DNA of 64,000 nt. It comes from UTCFX2 sp963726375. GTDB taxonomy: Bacteria; Chloroflexota; Anaerolineae; Anaerolineales; UBA4823. The notes beneath the pieces were generated by a model that did no database searches, had not been told where the DNA came from, and worked only from the letters and a program-made list of their open reading frames with translations. Position numbers and translations under genes: made by a program. Where the stretch lies: contig CAVSCE010000014.1 in assembly GCA_963726375.1 (NCBI GenBank), positions 248,001-312,000 of the forward strand. The letters run 5' to 3'. This document shows positions 55,101-64,000 of this stretch, in pieces. Each line of letters starts with the position of its first letter. Position 1 is the stretch's first letter.

Positions 55101-56780
55101 CTATAACCAGTTTGGCTCTTCGTACACACCAAAAGTTGTCTTCATGATCTGAATGATTTCACCCAGGGTGGCATAGGCTCTGACAGCATCCAGGATGAAG
55201 GGCATCGTGTTCTCGGTACCCTGGCATGCGATCCGCAAGCGATCCAACGCCTGTCCAAACCGCCCAGGGTCGCGGGCAGCCCGAAGGTTGACAAGCCGTT
55301 CCGTTTGCCTTTTGTGACCATCTGGATCCATTTCCAGAATCGGGATGGAAATCGGTTTTGGATCGGCATGCGCATTCACACCCACGATCCGGCGAACTCC
55401 TTCGTCGATTTCACGCTGGTAGCGGTAGGCTGCGTCGGAGATTTCGCTTTGGAAGAAGCCTTTCTCGATCCCTGGAAGTACGCCCCCAAGCTCTTCGATC
55501 CGGCGAAAATACTCTGAGGCCTGGGATTCGATCCGGTTGGTCAGGCATTCCAGGAAGAAAGAGCCGCCCAGCGGATCAACGGTATTCGAGACACCCGATT
55601 CTTCGGCAATCACCTGTTGTGTACGGAGGGCGATCGTGACAGCTGCTTCAGATGGAAGCGCCAGAGCCTCGTCCATAGAGTTCGTATGCAGCGATTGAGT
55701 CCCCCCCAGCACGGCGGCCAGAGCCTGGATCGCCACCCGGACGATGTTGTTCTCTGGTTGTTGGGCGGTGAGTGACACCCCGGCAGTCTGCGTATGGAAA
55801 CGCATCAGCCAGGAGCGGGGATTCTTTGCGCCAAATGTCTCACGCATGGCTTTGCTCCAGATCCGGCGCGCCGCCCGGTATTTCGCGATCTCTTCGAAGA
55901 AATCATTATGGGCATTGAAGAAGAACGAAAGCCGAGGGGCGAAATCATCTACATCCAGGCCGCGCTCAATTCCCCAGCGAACATACTCCATCCCGTCGGC
56001 AAGGGTGAAGGCAAGCTCCTGGGCGGCTGTAGAGCCAGCTTCCCGGATATGGTAACCCGAGATGCTGATCGTGTTCCACTGCGGCAGGAAACGCGTCCCG
56101 TATTCGATGGTATCGACGACCAACCGCATCGAGGGCTCGGGAGGAAATATATATTCTTTCTGGGCGATATACTCCTTCAGGATATCGTTCTGCAGCGTCC
56201 CGCGCAGCTGATCTGGTCTTACGCCCTGTTGTTCTGCGGCGGCAATGTACATTGCCCAAATTACAGCCGCCGGTGAGTTGATCGTCATGCTTGTGGACAC
56301 CTTTTCCACCGGAATGCCCGAAAGCAGAACTTCCATATCCTTCAAGGATGATACCGCCACCCCGCATTTACCAAATTCCCCGAGCGCTTCAGGAGAGTCA
56401 GTGTCATATCCCATCAGTGTGGGCAGGTCGAAGGCGATGGAAAGACCGGTCTGTCCATTTTCGAGCAGGTAATGAAAACGGGCGTTGGTCTCTTCAGCAG
56501 ATCCGAAACCGGCAAACATGCGCATGGTCCATAAACGGCTGCGGTGCAGGCTGGGATGGATACCACGTGTATATGGATATTCACCTGGCATCCCGAGATC
56601 ATCGAGATAATCCAGCTCTGCGATATCCAACGGGGTGTATAAGTTTTGAACAGGCTCGGATGAGGTGGTGATGAATTTACGCTGTCTTTCTGGCATGCTT
56701 GCCAGGTTGCTTTTTAAAGTTGACTCCGCCCATTTCTCTTCAGCCTGCCGCAGTGCTTCCAGCCTCTCTCTGTCATACAT
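55101..56780 (-). CDS. Acyl-CoA mutase large subunit, isobutyryl-CoA-mutase-like
   Basis: 559 residues from ATG 56780 (AGGAGA upstream). B12-dependent methylmalonyl-CoA mutase superfamily, catalytic (TIM-barrel) part only; the B12-binding subunit must be encoded elsewhere. GTLQNDILKEY, FPPEPSMRL, ISISGYHIREAGST, HTQTAGVSL and GGTQSLHTNS are present. Two substrate-pocket positions differ from methylmalonyl-CoA mutase: Phe89 (RMFAGFG) for Tyr89, and Gln207 (EYIAQKEY) for Arg207. These are the residues found in isobutyryl-CoA mutase. It therefore probably interconverts isobutyryl- and n-butyryl-CoA. Confidence 0.85.
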   Translation of the reverse strand: MYDRERLEALRQAEEKWAESTLKSNLASMPERQRKFITTSSEPVQNLYTPLDIAELDYLDDLGMPGEYPYTRGIHPSLHRSRLWTMRMFAGFGSAEETNARFHYLLENGQTGLSIAFDLPTLMGYDTDSPEALGEFGKCGVAVSSLKDMEVLLSGIPVEKVSTSMTINSPAAVIWAMYIAAAEQQGVRPDQLRGTLQNDILKEYIAQKEYIFPPEPSMRLVVDTIEYGTRFLPQWNTISISGYHIREAGSTAAQELAFTLADGMEYVRWGIERGLDVDDFAPRLSFFFNAHNDFFEEIAKYRAARRIWSKAMRETFGAKNPRSWLMRFHTQTAGVSLTAQQPENNIVRVAIQALAAVLGGTQSLHTNSMDEALALPSEAAVTIALRTQQVIAEESGVSNTVDPLGGSFFLECLTNRIESQASEYFRRIEELGGVLPGIEKGFFQSEISDAAYRYQREIDEGVRRIVGVNAHADPKPISIPILEMDPDGHKRQTERLVNLRAARDPGRFGQALDRLRIACQGTENTMPFILDAVRAYATLGEIIQIMKTTFGVYEEPNWL

Positions 56781-56941
56781 ATTTGGTCTCCTTTGGCAGA
56801 AATTCATGCAAAATTATAGCATGCTCTGGTAAAAGTTCATGCAGACGCTTATTGAAAGTGATCACAAACATCACTGCAGGAAAGCTGGAGAATAATAGAG
56901 AGGGGTCAATCGCAAGACATAATTTCAGTTAAAAAATCAAT

Positions 56942-58940
56942 CTAATTGGCGAGCCTGCTTTCAGGTTGCTCGCGCAAGGTCTCTCCGATCAGCATTGCGA
57001 GGTGCTTGAGCCTGGGTGGCTTGAAAAACCATGCTGTCAGCCCATTTTCCAATAAATTGTCCAGCTCATTTTGAAGTGGATGACCGGTCATAAGAATCAC
57101 AGGGATTTTGACTCCTGCCTGGCGAATTGCCTGGAGCAAAGCTATCCCGCCCATTTGCGGCATTACAACGTCGCTTAACACCAGCGCTACTTCGCCGGGA
57201 TGAGCATTAAGATAGGCCATAGCCTCAGTTCCGTTTGAGGTGCAGGCAACCTGGTAATTCATCAGGCTCAAACTGTCGCTCAAAGCCTGGCATGTCGCCG
57301 GCTCATCTTCTACAACCAGGATCATCTGACGGTTTCCGCGAATAAAGGAGGGATCGGTTGCATATTCGATATATTTCCTGGCCTGTAAAGCAGGTAAGAA
57401 AAGTGTGAAGGTAGTCCCTGTCTTCTGGGAAGTATGGACATTCATATGGCCATTGTGAGTCTCAACAATGCCAAATACCTGCGAGAGTCCCAGGCCGGTC
57501 CCTAACCCGTGCGATTTTGTCGTGAAGAAAGGCTCGAAGATGTGTGGAAGGACTTCTTGTGGAATTCCTGCGCCGGTATCCGAGATCTGGATTCGGATCC
57601 AATCGCCTTCTGTGATCCATCCACAAGCCACGCAATGGATTCGTTCGTATGGGTCAGGTCGGTCGAGACGAATCGACAGCCGTCCGCCATCGGGCATCAC
57701 ATCGCGAGCATTAAACGCCAGGTTCATTATCGCTTGCTGCACCCGGGTCGGGTCCGCATTGACGACATAAGACGTGTTCTCAACCCCCAGCTCAATGCGG
57801 ATATTCTCCGGAAGGGTCCGCTTGAGGAGCTTTACCTGTTCCTTCAGGAAAGGCAGCAAGTCTATCGGGCGGCGTTCCAGCATCGTCCGACGGCTGAAAT
57901 CGAGGATTTGCTGGATCAATTCCTTCGCTCTTTTGGATTGCTGGGAGATCGCTAAAATGCGCTCTCGCAGCAGAGAGTTAAGGTCCGGCATCCCGAGCGC
58001 CATGTCGCTGTACAAGATGATCACCGCGAGGATATTGTTGAAATCGTGAGCGATACCGGCGGCGAGCTGTCCGACTGCTGCCATACGCTCCTGCTGGTGG
58101 CTGTGAGAACTCTAATTCCCTGGCGCGCGTCACATCTCGCAGGCTCATAACCCAACGCTGATCTGTACTGCATGAAGCTGTCGACCGGGAGATAATCTCA
58201 AAGATGCGTGAATCGATCGTCACTTCGTGGAACAAGCCTTCAGGCGGTGGAGCCAGCAGCTCAGATATTTTCTTGGTTCCAAACTGGGTAATCGAACCGC
58301 CTTCGCAAATCCCCAGGAGAGATTCCAGGTCGGTTTTTGCGGTAAGGTTTGCCTGGATTACCCGCCCGGTACCGTCGAGAAGCACCACACCCTCAGGAAT
58401 TGTATCCAAAATCTCGCGCGTCAGCTCAACCTGCTCTCGGAGCTGGTCTATAAGCGCATCATTATCTGAGAAATTCTCAATCGGATCTCCTGCTGCTGAC
58501 GGATTATCCAGGGGCACATGCGATAAGTTACCGTCTGCAGCGACGATTTCAGCGGAGGATCCAGATCTGCGGAGCGCCAGATGGGCAGAGATTCGTGCCA
58601 GGAGATCATCCGTTTGAAACGGCCAGGTGATATGGTCAGATCCTCCAGCAGAAAACCCGGGGACTTTGTCCACAATCTCATGCGATGAGCTAAAAAAGAT
58701 CACAGGTATCTGACAGGTGGCCTCGCGGCTCTTAAGCTCCCGGCAGAGATCATAACTACTGATCCCGGATAAATGGACATCGAGGAGGATTAGATCCGGC
58801 GACAAACGGCGGGCAGTCAAAAGAGCCGTCTGCCCATCCATTGCTTCGCTAACCTGGCAGCCGTTGGCGGAGAGGATGGATGAAAGTGAATTTAAAATAG
58901 GTTTAAAATCACCAGCAATAAGAATGTTCGCGTTCTTCAC
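56942..58940 (-). CDS. Hybrid histidine kinase, REC-PAS-HisKA-HATPase-REC (one frame break)
   Basis: Frame-corrected, about 665 residues; starts at GTG 58940. N-terminal receiver domain with Asp in LILLDVHLSG, PAS-like domain (LDTIPEGVVLLDGTGRVIQA), HisKA with phospho-His in AAGIAHDFNNIL, HATPase with NLAFNARDVMPDGG, DTGAGIP and GTGLGLSQV, and a C-terminal receiver with Asp in LVLSDVVMP. The break near 58095-58105 lies just before MAAVGQLAAGIAHD. Soluble, no membrane helix. The two receivers suggest phosphorelay control at both ends. Confidence 0.88.
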
Positions 58941-59058
58941 ATGAACAACCCATCGTCTAAAGAATAAAATAGCGCTGGGAAATCATAATTCTAATCCCTG
59001 GAATAATCAACGGTTGCAACATGCAAAATTCTTAAGTCGATAGACTTGCGAATATTTT

Positions 59059-59793
59059 TCAGCCTGAAATCTCTTGCGGTTGGATCAGCTCCACAGGTTC
59101 TGCTGAGAGCCTGAGGCCAAACTGACCGAAAATGTGGGCGTACACTGTGCTTGCCCAAACACCGGCAATCAAAGAAAATACCCACACAATGATCTGTCCC
59201 AGACATGGGATCCAACCAACAAACAGGCTGACCATCATCAGCACAACGCCGATGACCAATCCAGCGGCCAGCGTTGTCAGCCAGCAAACCAGATAATCCC
59301 CGATCTGAGTTGAGATCATCTTGATGACCTCCCTGAAGTCAAAACATGATCTGAACGTGCCGATCTGGGCAAAGCGGAGCTGAACAGCCGGGAAGACGAA
59401 ACTAAAGAGCAGGAAGTAGAGCCCAACACAGCAGATCAGAACCAATCCTGTCAGGGTCGTGACTGCCGCGATCCCACCCTGGATGTCGGAGTCCTGAATA
59501 AGGGCAGGGATGACCATGATCCCGATCGGCAGGATGAGAAAAAGCAGGCCTGGGAGAGTGTAAAGAAAAGCTGCGATCGTGACGAGCAGGCCGTCTTTGA
59601 AATTCTTTCCCAGATCGTGCCATTCGGGTAGAGGAGCGGTCTGGCCGTCCAACACATTTCGCATGATATCGATGTAATATCCTACCCAGGCGAAATTTAA
59701 AATAGGCACTAATGAGACAAGTGCCCCAATCCCAAGCTTATTTAACCAACGATCATCTTCAAATGCATACGCGAGTGATTTGCCTATGTCCAC
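59059..59793 (-). CDS. DUF4013 membrane protein
   Basis: 244 residues from GTG 59793, with AGGAG upstream. Four to five membrane helices, N-terminal amphipathic ISLAYAFEDDRWLNKLGIG-type segment (here DIGKSLAYAFEDDRWLNKL) and the LLFLILPIGIMVIPAL helix; this layout matches the DUF4013 family common in Anaerolineae and archaea. Function unknown. Confidence 0.8.
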   Translation of the reverse strand: MDIGKSLAYAFEDDRWLNKLGIGALVSLVPILNFAWVGYYIDIMRNVLDGQTAPLPEWHDLGKNFKDGLLVTIAAFLYTLPGLLFLILPIGIMVIPALIQDSDIQGGIAAVTTLTGLVLICCVGLYFLLFSFVFPAVQLRFAQIGTFRSCFDFREVIKMISTQIGDYLVCWLTTLAAGLVIGVVLMMVSLFVGWIPCLGQIIVWVFSLIAGVWASTVYAHIFGQFGLRLSAEPVELIQPQEISG

Positions 59794-60056
59794 TTTTTTC
59801 TCCTGATTTGACTAAAAAATGCAGTTATACCCAGTTCTTTGAATCCTGTAACACCGAAATATTGAAAACACAATGTACAGTCAGAACTTAGCGAGGCGTA
59901 AATTCATTCTACCACAGCCGTTTCTTTGAAAGAGCAGGGTTGGTAACGGGAGAAACCTGGTCTTATTTGCTTGATACTTCCTGAGATGACAGGAAAAGCC
60001 CGGTGTTCTTGGTACAATCAGTCCCAGTAATTGTATCCTGAGCTTGGAGGCGATTG

Positions 60057-60362
60057 ATGCGTAAATTAGGCGTGCTGCTTCTCTCGATATGGCTGATCGT
60101 TTCAGGGCTTTTCCCGCTGCTTAACCTGGATCTTCCATCTGCTGATTTGATCCTGGGTGTTCTGGCTGCTGCAGCGGGAATCTTGCTGCTGCTGAGCTTT
60201 TCCAGAGTGAAGCTGGGCGGAAAGTGGGCGGTCATTCTGCTGGCGTTTTACTTGCTGCTCAGCGGCTTGATCCCGCTGTTGAAGATCGAAATCCCACAAT
60301 CTGGATTGATCCTGGGGGTTCTGGCTGCCGCGGCAGGGGTCCTGCTGCTGCTGGAGCGGTGA
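60057..60362 (+). CDS. Small membrane protein made of two tandem repeats
   Basis: 101 residues from ATG 60057, chosen because GGAGG lies six bases upstream; TTG 60054 is also in frame. Two copies of a unit of about 47 residues: LLLSIWLIVSGLFPLLNLDL and ILLAFYLLLSGLIPLLKIEI, each followed by LILGVLAAAAG and LLLL. Four short membrane helices in total. The near-identity of the two halves implies recent duplication. It starts just before a thioesterase gene. Function unknown. Confidence 0.75.
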   Translation: MRKLGVLLLSIWLIVSGLFPLLNLDLPSADLILGVLAAAAGILLLLSFSRVKLGGKWAVILLAFYLLLSGLIPLLKIEIPQSGLILGVLAAAAGVLLLLER

Positions 60363-60375
60363 GAACGAGGCAGGC

Positions 60376-60810
60376 ATGGGTGAATGGCTGCTCACTTATC
60401 GGGGCGTTGTGTATCCTCAACAATGCGACCATATGGAACATATGAACGTGATGTATTATGTGGGAAAATTCGATGAGGCTACCTGGCAGATGTTTGCTGC
60501 GATTGGCCTGACTCCATTGTATATCCGCGCGAACCACAGCGGAGTAGCCGCCGTTCGCCAAAACATCTCCTACCGCAGGGAACTGCGAGCCGGCGGCCTG
60601 CTCAGCATCCGGACAGCAATCCTGGAGATCCATTCAAAGCAAATCCGCTTTTATCACGAGATGACGAACGATGAAAACGGGGAGCTCGCTGCAACAACAG
60701 TAATCACCGGGGTGCATATCGATGCGCTGGAGCGAAAAGCGCGTCCGTTCCCACCGGAGGTGGCTGAGATCGCGAAGCAGCTGATCCTGGATATTACCCC
60801 TGTGCTCTAA
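60376..60810 (+). CDS. Hotdog-fold acyl-CoA thioesterase (4HBT/YbgC-like)
   Basis: 144 residues. The catalytic region DHMEHMNVMYYVGKFDEA (about residues 19-36) matches the DxxGHxNxxxY pattern of 4-hydroxybenzoyl-CoA-thioesterase-type hotdog enzymes, although the Gly before His is Glu here. The central helix and beta-sheet (ISYRRELRAGGLLSIRTAIL) are typical. It would hydrolyse an acyl-CoA; its chain preference is unknown. It starts 14 bases after the repeat membrane protein and may be co-transcribed. Confidence 0.82.
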   Translation: MGEWLLTYRGVVYPQQCDHMEHMNVMYYVGKFDEATWQMFAAIGLTPLYIRANHSGVAAVRQNISYRRELRAGGLLSIRTAILEIHSKQIRFYHEMTNDENGELAATTVITGVHIDALERKARPFPPEVAEIAKQLILDITPVL

Positions 60811-60838
60811 GCCGATCCCCTAGATAAATCGAGGTTTT

Positions 60839-61775
60839 TCAATCCATCTCCAGCCTGCGCAAGCCAGCCTCTAACGCGGCCTGGAGGGCAGCCAGGTACT
60901 CCGATGACTTGATCGGACGGGCGAGCTTGCCGAACTGATTCGGGTATTTCTTGACCATAAAATCCGGATGGTACTGGTTCATCAGGTTCAGATAGGTATT
61001 GGATGAAACTTCTTCGGTGAGGAAGCGGACAACCTGCTCGGTCCCTGCCAGGCCATTCGGGAGGACCAGGTGCCGCACCAGCAGGCCGCGCACAGCAAGC
61101 CCGTGATCATCAATCTGCAAATCACCCACCTGACGGTGCATCTCCAGAACCGCAGCTCGATTAAACAAGGGGTAATTGGGCGTTTTTGAATAAACCCGCC
61201 CGATCTGATGGCTGGAATACTTCATGTCTGGCATGTAGATATCGATCACACCGTCCAAAAGCTTAAGCGTCTCAATCAAATCATAACCGCCGGTATTGAA
61301 AACGAGCGGAAGGATCAGACCAGACCGGGCTGCGATCAGAACCGCCGCCAAGATCTGTGGGACGACGTGAGTGGGTGAGACCAGGTTAATGTTATGGCAG
61401 CCAATGGCCTGCAGCTCAAGCATGACGGCGGCCAGGCCTTCGGGCTCAACTGGTTCGCCGGCATTTGTCTGGCTGATCTCGTGGTTCTGGCAGAACTGGC
61501 AGCGCATATTGCAGCCTGCGAAAAAGATCGTTCCCGATCCTCGCCATCCGCTCAGCGGTTTCTCTTCCCCCATATGCTGGCAGTAGCTGCTCAGGCGGGC
61601 AAGCTTGCCGGTCCTGCAGATCCCCAGCTTGCCGAATTCCCCGGTTAACACGGCACTTCCATGGGCACAGGTCGCAGTCCTCCAGACGCTGGAAGGCTGT
61701 TTGGACGCGTTTTGCCAGCTCGCTGGTATGGATCAGCCTGAGGTATCCGGGTTCGAATGGATGTAAATCTGCCAT
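60839..61775 (-). CDS. PflX-like radical SAM protein (one frame break)
   Basis: Frame-corrected, about 312 residues from ATG 61775, with GGAG eight bases upstream. An N-terminal CxxCPWxC-type site (CDLCPWKCRVNR) and GICRTG precede the radical-SAM motif CNMRCQFC (about residue 95), as in the PflX/COG1313 group of pyruvate-formate-lyase-activase homologues. A one-base break in the CCGGGG near 61640 splits the N-terminus. Later motifs NLVSPTHV and DIYMPDMKYS are typical. It makes a 5'-deoxyadenosyl radical; the substrate is not known. Confidence 0.85.
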
Positions 61776-61916
61776 ATGCGCGGGCTCCAGATAAAGGATC
61801 ATAACATGATCCTCTGACCATCATGTTTCCCATAAATTTTTGCTTGTGTTAGAATTTCCGATGGTCAGGTGAAAATTGCATTTTTGTGAGCATTCTTGAA
61901 TGAAAGGACATCTTTT

Positions 61917-62794
61917 ATGGAGATGAAGCTGCATGAGTTCCTGGCAGCCGGGAAAATCTTGATCGCTGACGGCGCAACCGGGACAATGCTGATGGCTGCC
62001 GGTCTTCCTGCGGGATGACTCCCGAGTTATGGAATGTGGAAGAGCCCGAAAAGATCCTGGCGCTCCATCGCGCTTATCTTGATGCTGGCTCGCAGATCAT
62101 TTTAACCAATACTTTTGGCGGTTCCTCGGTCAAGCTGAAGAAGTTTGGGCTTTCTGGACGTACAAGTGAATTAAATCAGGCTGCTGCCAGGCTTGCCCGC
62201 CAGGCCTCTGCAGGGAAAGCTTTCATTGCTGGAGATATTGGTCCAACTGGAGAGCTGATGAGGCCGATGGGTCCCCTGACCTTCGAAGAGGCGAGGGCTT
62301 CTTTCCTGGAGCAGGCGAGGGCGCTTGCAGATGGCGGCGTCGATGCGATCTGGGTTGAGACAATGAGCGACTTGAACGAGGCGAAGGCAGCAGTCGAGGG
62401 CGCAATCGAAGCTACCGGGCTGCCGGTGTTCTGTTCGCTGAGTTTTGGCCGGCGGGGACGCACCATGATGGGGGTGACCGCCAAACAGGCTGCCCTCGAG
62501 CTCTGGCCGCTTGGACTGACGGCGATCGGGGCCAACTGCGGAGAGGGGCTGGAAATGGTCCCAAATGTGCTGAGCCAGATCCGCGAAGCTCTCCCTGAGG
62601 CGATTTTGATCGCAAAGCCGAATGCCGGAATGCCAAAACTGATCCGGGGAGAGACGGTTTACGACGTTGAACCGTTTGAGTTCGGCCGCAGGATGGCAGA
62701 ATTTATTGATCAGGGTGCCCGGGTGGTGGGTTCGTGCTGCGGGAGCAGCCCGGTATATATTGCTGAGCTTTCGAAAACTATCCGATTGGGTTGA
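61917..62794 (+). CDS. Homocysteine S-methyltransferase domain protein (one frame break)
   Basis: Frame-corrected, about 292 residues. The ATG at 61917 opens MEMKLHEFLAAGKILIADGA; a missing G in GCGGG near 62005-62010 links it to MTPELWNVEEPEKIL. The TIM barrel carries the zinc-thiol ligands in GANCGEG and GSCCGSS, needed to activate homocysteine. It has only the N-terminal domain of MetH: pterin, cobalamin and reactivation domains are absent, so it is either an independent MmuM/BHMT-like enzyme or a split-MetH part. Methionine synthesis or salvage. Confidence 0.86.
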
Positions 62795-62824
62795 ATTTAC
62801 GGTCAATCATTGGGGAGAAGATCT

Positions 62825-64000
62825 ATGGCAGTGCATGAGATGGCGGGTAAACCCGCACCAAAGGAAAAATTGATCAATGTGCCGCGGCTGATTTCCAGCT
62901 ATTTCACATTAAAGCCGGATTCTAAAATCCAGGCTCAGCGGGTCTCATTTGGCACATCTGGTCACCGCGGCACATCGCTCGAGCAGAGTTTTAACGAAGA
63001 CCATATCCTGGCGACATGCCAGGCGATCTGCGAGCACAGAAAATCCCGCGGGATTGACGGACCGCTTTTTATCGGCATGGATACGCACGCGCTATCTGAA
63101 GCAGCGCATGCCACTGCGATCGAGGTGTTCGCTGCCAACGGAGTCCGTGTCCGATACCAGAGTCGGATTGGGCTACACTCCAACACCGGTGATCTCTCAC
63201 GCCATTCTGACTTACAACCGGGGACGAACGACAGGTCTTTCCGACGGCGTTGTGATTACGCCATCCCACAACCCACCTTCGGACGGTGGTCTTAAGTACA
63301 ATCCTCCGGAAGCTGGCCCGGCCGACGCGGATACAACGAGAGCCCTCCAATCACGGGCAAATGAGCTTATTGAAACTAACCTGCAGGGCGTTCGCCGGCT
63401 AAATTATAAAAAAGCGATCGCGTCGGAAGAAGTCGAGGAATATGATTTTCTTCGACCTTATGTGGCCGATCTCGGCAGCGTCGTTGACTTAAAGGCAGTA
63501 TCATCGGCAGGTGTCAAGATCGGGGTTGATCCGATGGGAGGCGCGGCAGTTTATTACTGGGACCGGATTGCTGAGCGATATCATCTTGACCTGGAAGTCG
63601 TAAACCGTTTTGTAGACCCAACTTTAGCGTTCATGTCGCTGGATTGGGACGGAAAAATCCGGATGGACTGCTCGTCGCGATATGCGATGGCCCGGCTAAT
63701 CGAGATGAAGGACCGCTTTGATATTGCTTTCGGCAATGATCCAGATGTGGACAGGCACGGCATTGTTACACCCAGCGAAGGGCTGATGAACCCGAACCAT
63801 TATCTGGCGGCTGCGATCTGGTACCTGTTCACTCACCGCCCCGGTTGGAAACCAGACGCACAGGTCGGGAAGACCCTGGTCTCAAGCTTGATGATCGATA
63901 AGGTAGCCCAAAGCATCGGACGGAGAGTCTGCGAGACGCCTGTGGGATTTAAATGGTTTGTGGACGGCCTGTTCAGCGGAGCGTTTGGCTTCGGCGGCGA
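62825..64000 (+). CDS. pgm: Phosphoglucomutase, alpha-D-glucose-phosphate type (one frame break, 3' end beyond window)
   Basis: Starts at ATG 62825 (GGAGAAG upstream), giving an opening close to E. coli Pgm (MAVHEMAGKPAP, then LINVPRLISSYF). It interconverts glucose-1-phosphate and glucose-6-phosphate. FGTSGHRGTSLEQSFNEDHI, the catalytic phosphoserine motif ITPSHNPPSDGGLKYNPP, the metal loop NDPDVDRHGIVTP and VGFKWFVDGLF are all in place. A one-base break near 63160-63175 precedes YTPTPVISHAIL. The C-terminal domain lies past the window edge. Confidence 0.95.

Noticed and set aside
61803..61916. SAM/SAH-type riboswitch before the homocysteine methyltransferase
   Set aside because: GACCATC/GATGGTC is an inverted repeat, but a TAGAAT -10 lies between the arms, so most of it would not be transcribed.
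1..64000. CRISPR arrays, prophage or integron
   Set aside because: No regularly spaced repeats, cas genes, integrase, capsid or portal-like proteins were seen. The only mobile signal is the IS1182-like fossil.

Overview
The window (about 64 kb, GC-rich, gene-dense on both strands) reads as chromosome of a Chloroflexota bacterium, most likely class Anaerolineae. This is inferred from the gene content: arrays of GAF-domain sensors, FhaA/FhaB-type FHA proteins beside a SEDS protein, Ni-type superoxide dismutase with its maturation protease, a bacterial type-A RNase P RNA, a DUF4013 membrane protein and PPi-type phosphofructokinase. No plasmid, prophage or CRISPR is visible. One degraded IS1182-like end is present.

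Layout. 1-7.7 kb (minus): two single-domain response regulators followed by at least four overlapping or abutting GAF-domain membrane sensors, continuing past the left edge. 7.8-10.1 kb: tRNA-Gly(CCC), an IS remnant and a badly interrupted beta-helix surface protein. 10.5-15.3 kb (plus): FHA pair, methylthioadenosine phosphorylase and a SEDS (FtsW/RodA)-PBP fusion whose PBP part lacks catalytic motifs. 15.4-24 kb: tyrS, HNH nuclease, lgt, a CDP-alcohol phosphatidyltransferase, a lipoprotein, ferredoxin, the sodN-sodX operon and a DMT transporter. 24.4-31.5 kb: ftsK, GNAT, CPBP protease, DoxX, rnpB, uvrB. 31.5-34.9 kb: Met-rich exported protein, two-component system and ybaK. 34.9-41.9 kb (minus): argG-argH behind a structured leader, then a 2-oxoacid dehydrogenase E1 pair with a MATE-like membrane protein and a MOSC protein upstream. 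42-52.3 kb (plus): a TetR-led fatty-acid beta-oxidation cluster (MBL hydrolase, two acyl-CoA dehydrogenases, CBS protein, lipoprotein, hydroxyacyl-CoA dehydrogenase/enoyl-CoA hydratase, thiolase, SCP2). 52.5-64 kb: LysM protein, PPi-PFK, an acyl-CoA mutase with isobutyryl-CoA mutase signature residues, hybrid histidine kinase, DUF4013, thioesterase, PflX-like radical SAM protein, homocysteine methyltransferase and phosphoglucomutase (cut by the right edge).

Functional themes are short and branched-chain acyl-CoA catabolism (E1 pair, TetR cluster, predicted isobutyryl-CoA mutase), multi-input signalling, and cell-envelope control. The strongest candidate for something undescribed is the argG leader: a promoter, a near-leaderless 30-codon ORF, and mutually exclusive hairpins ending in a terminator. 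The second is the SEDS fusion to a dead PBP.

A strong caveat: about 20 single-base frame breaks interrupt genes, including housekeeping genes (uvrB, argH, pgm), and reading resumes in another frame with conserved motifs intact. They look like base-calling or assembly errors rather than pseudogenes, so gene spans are given frame-corrected.
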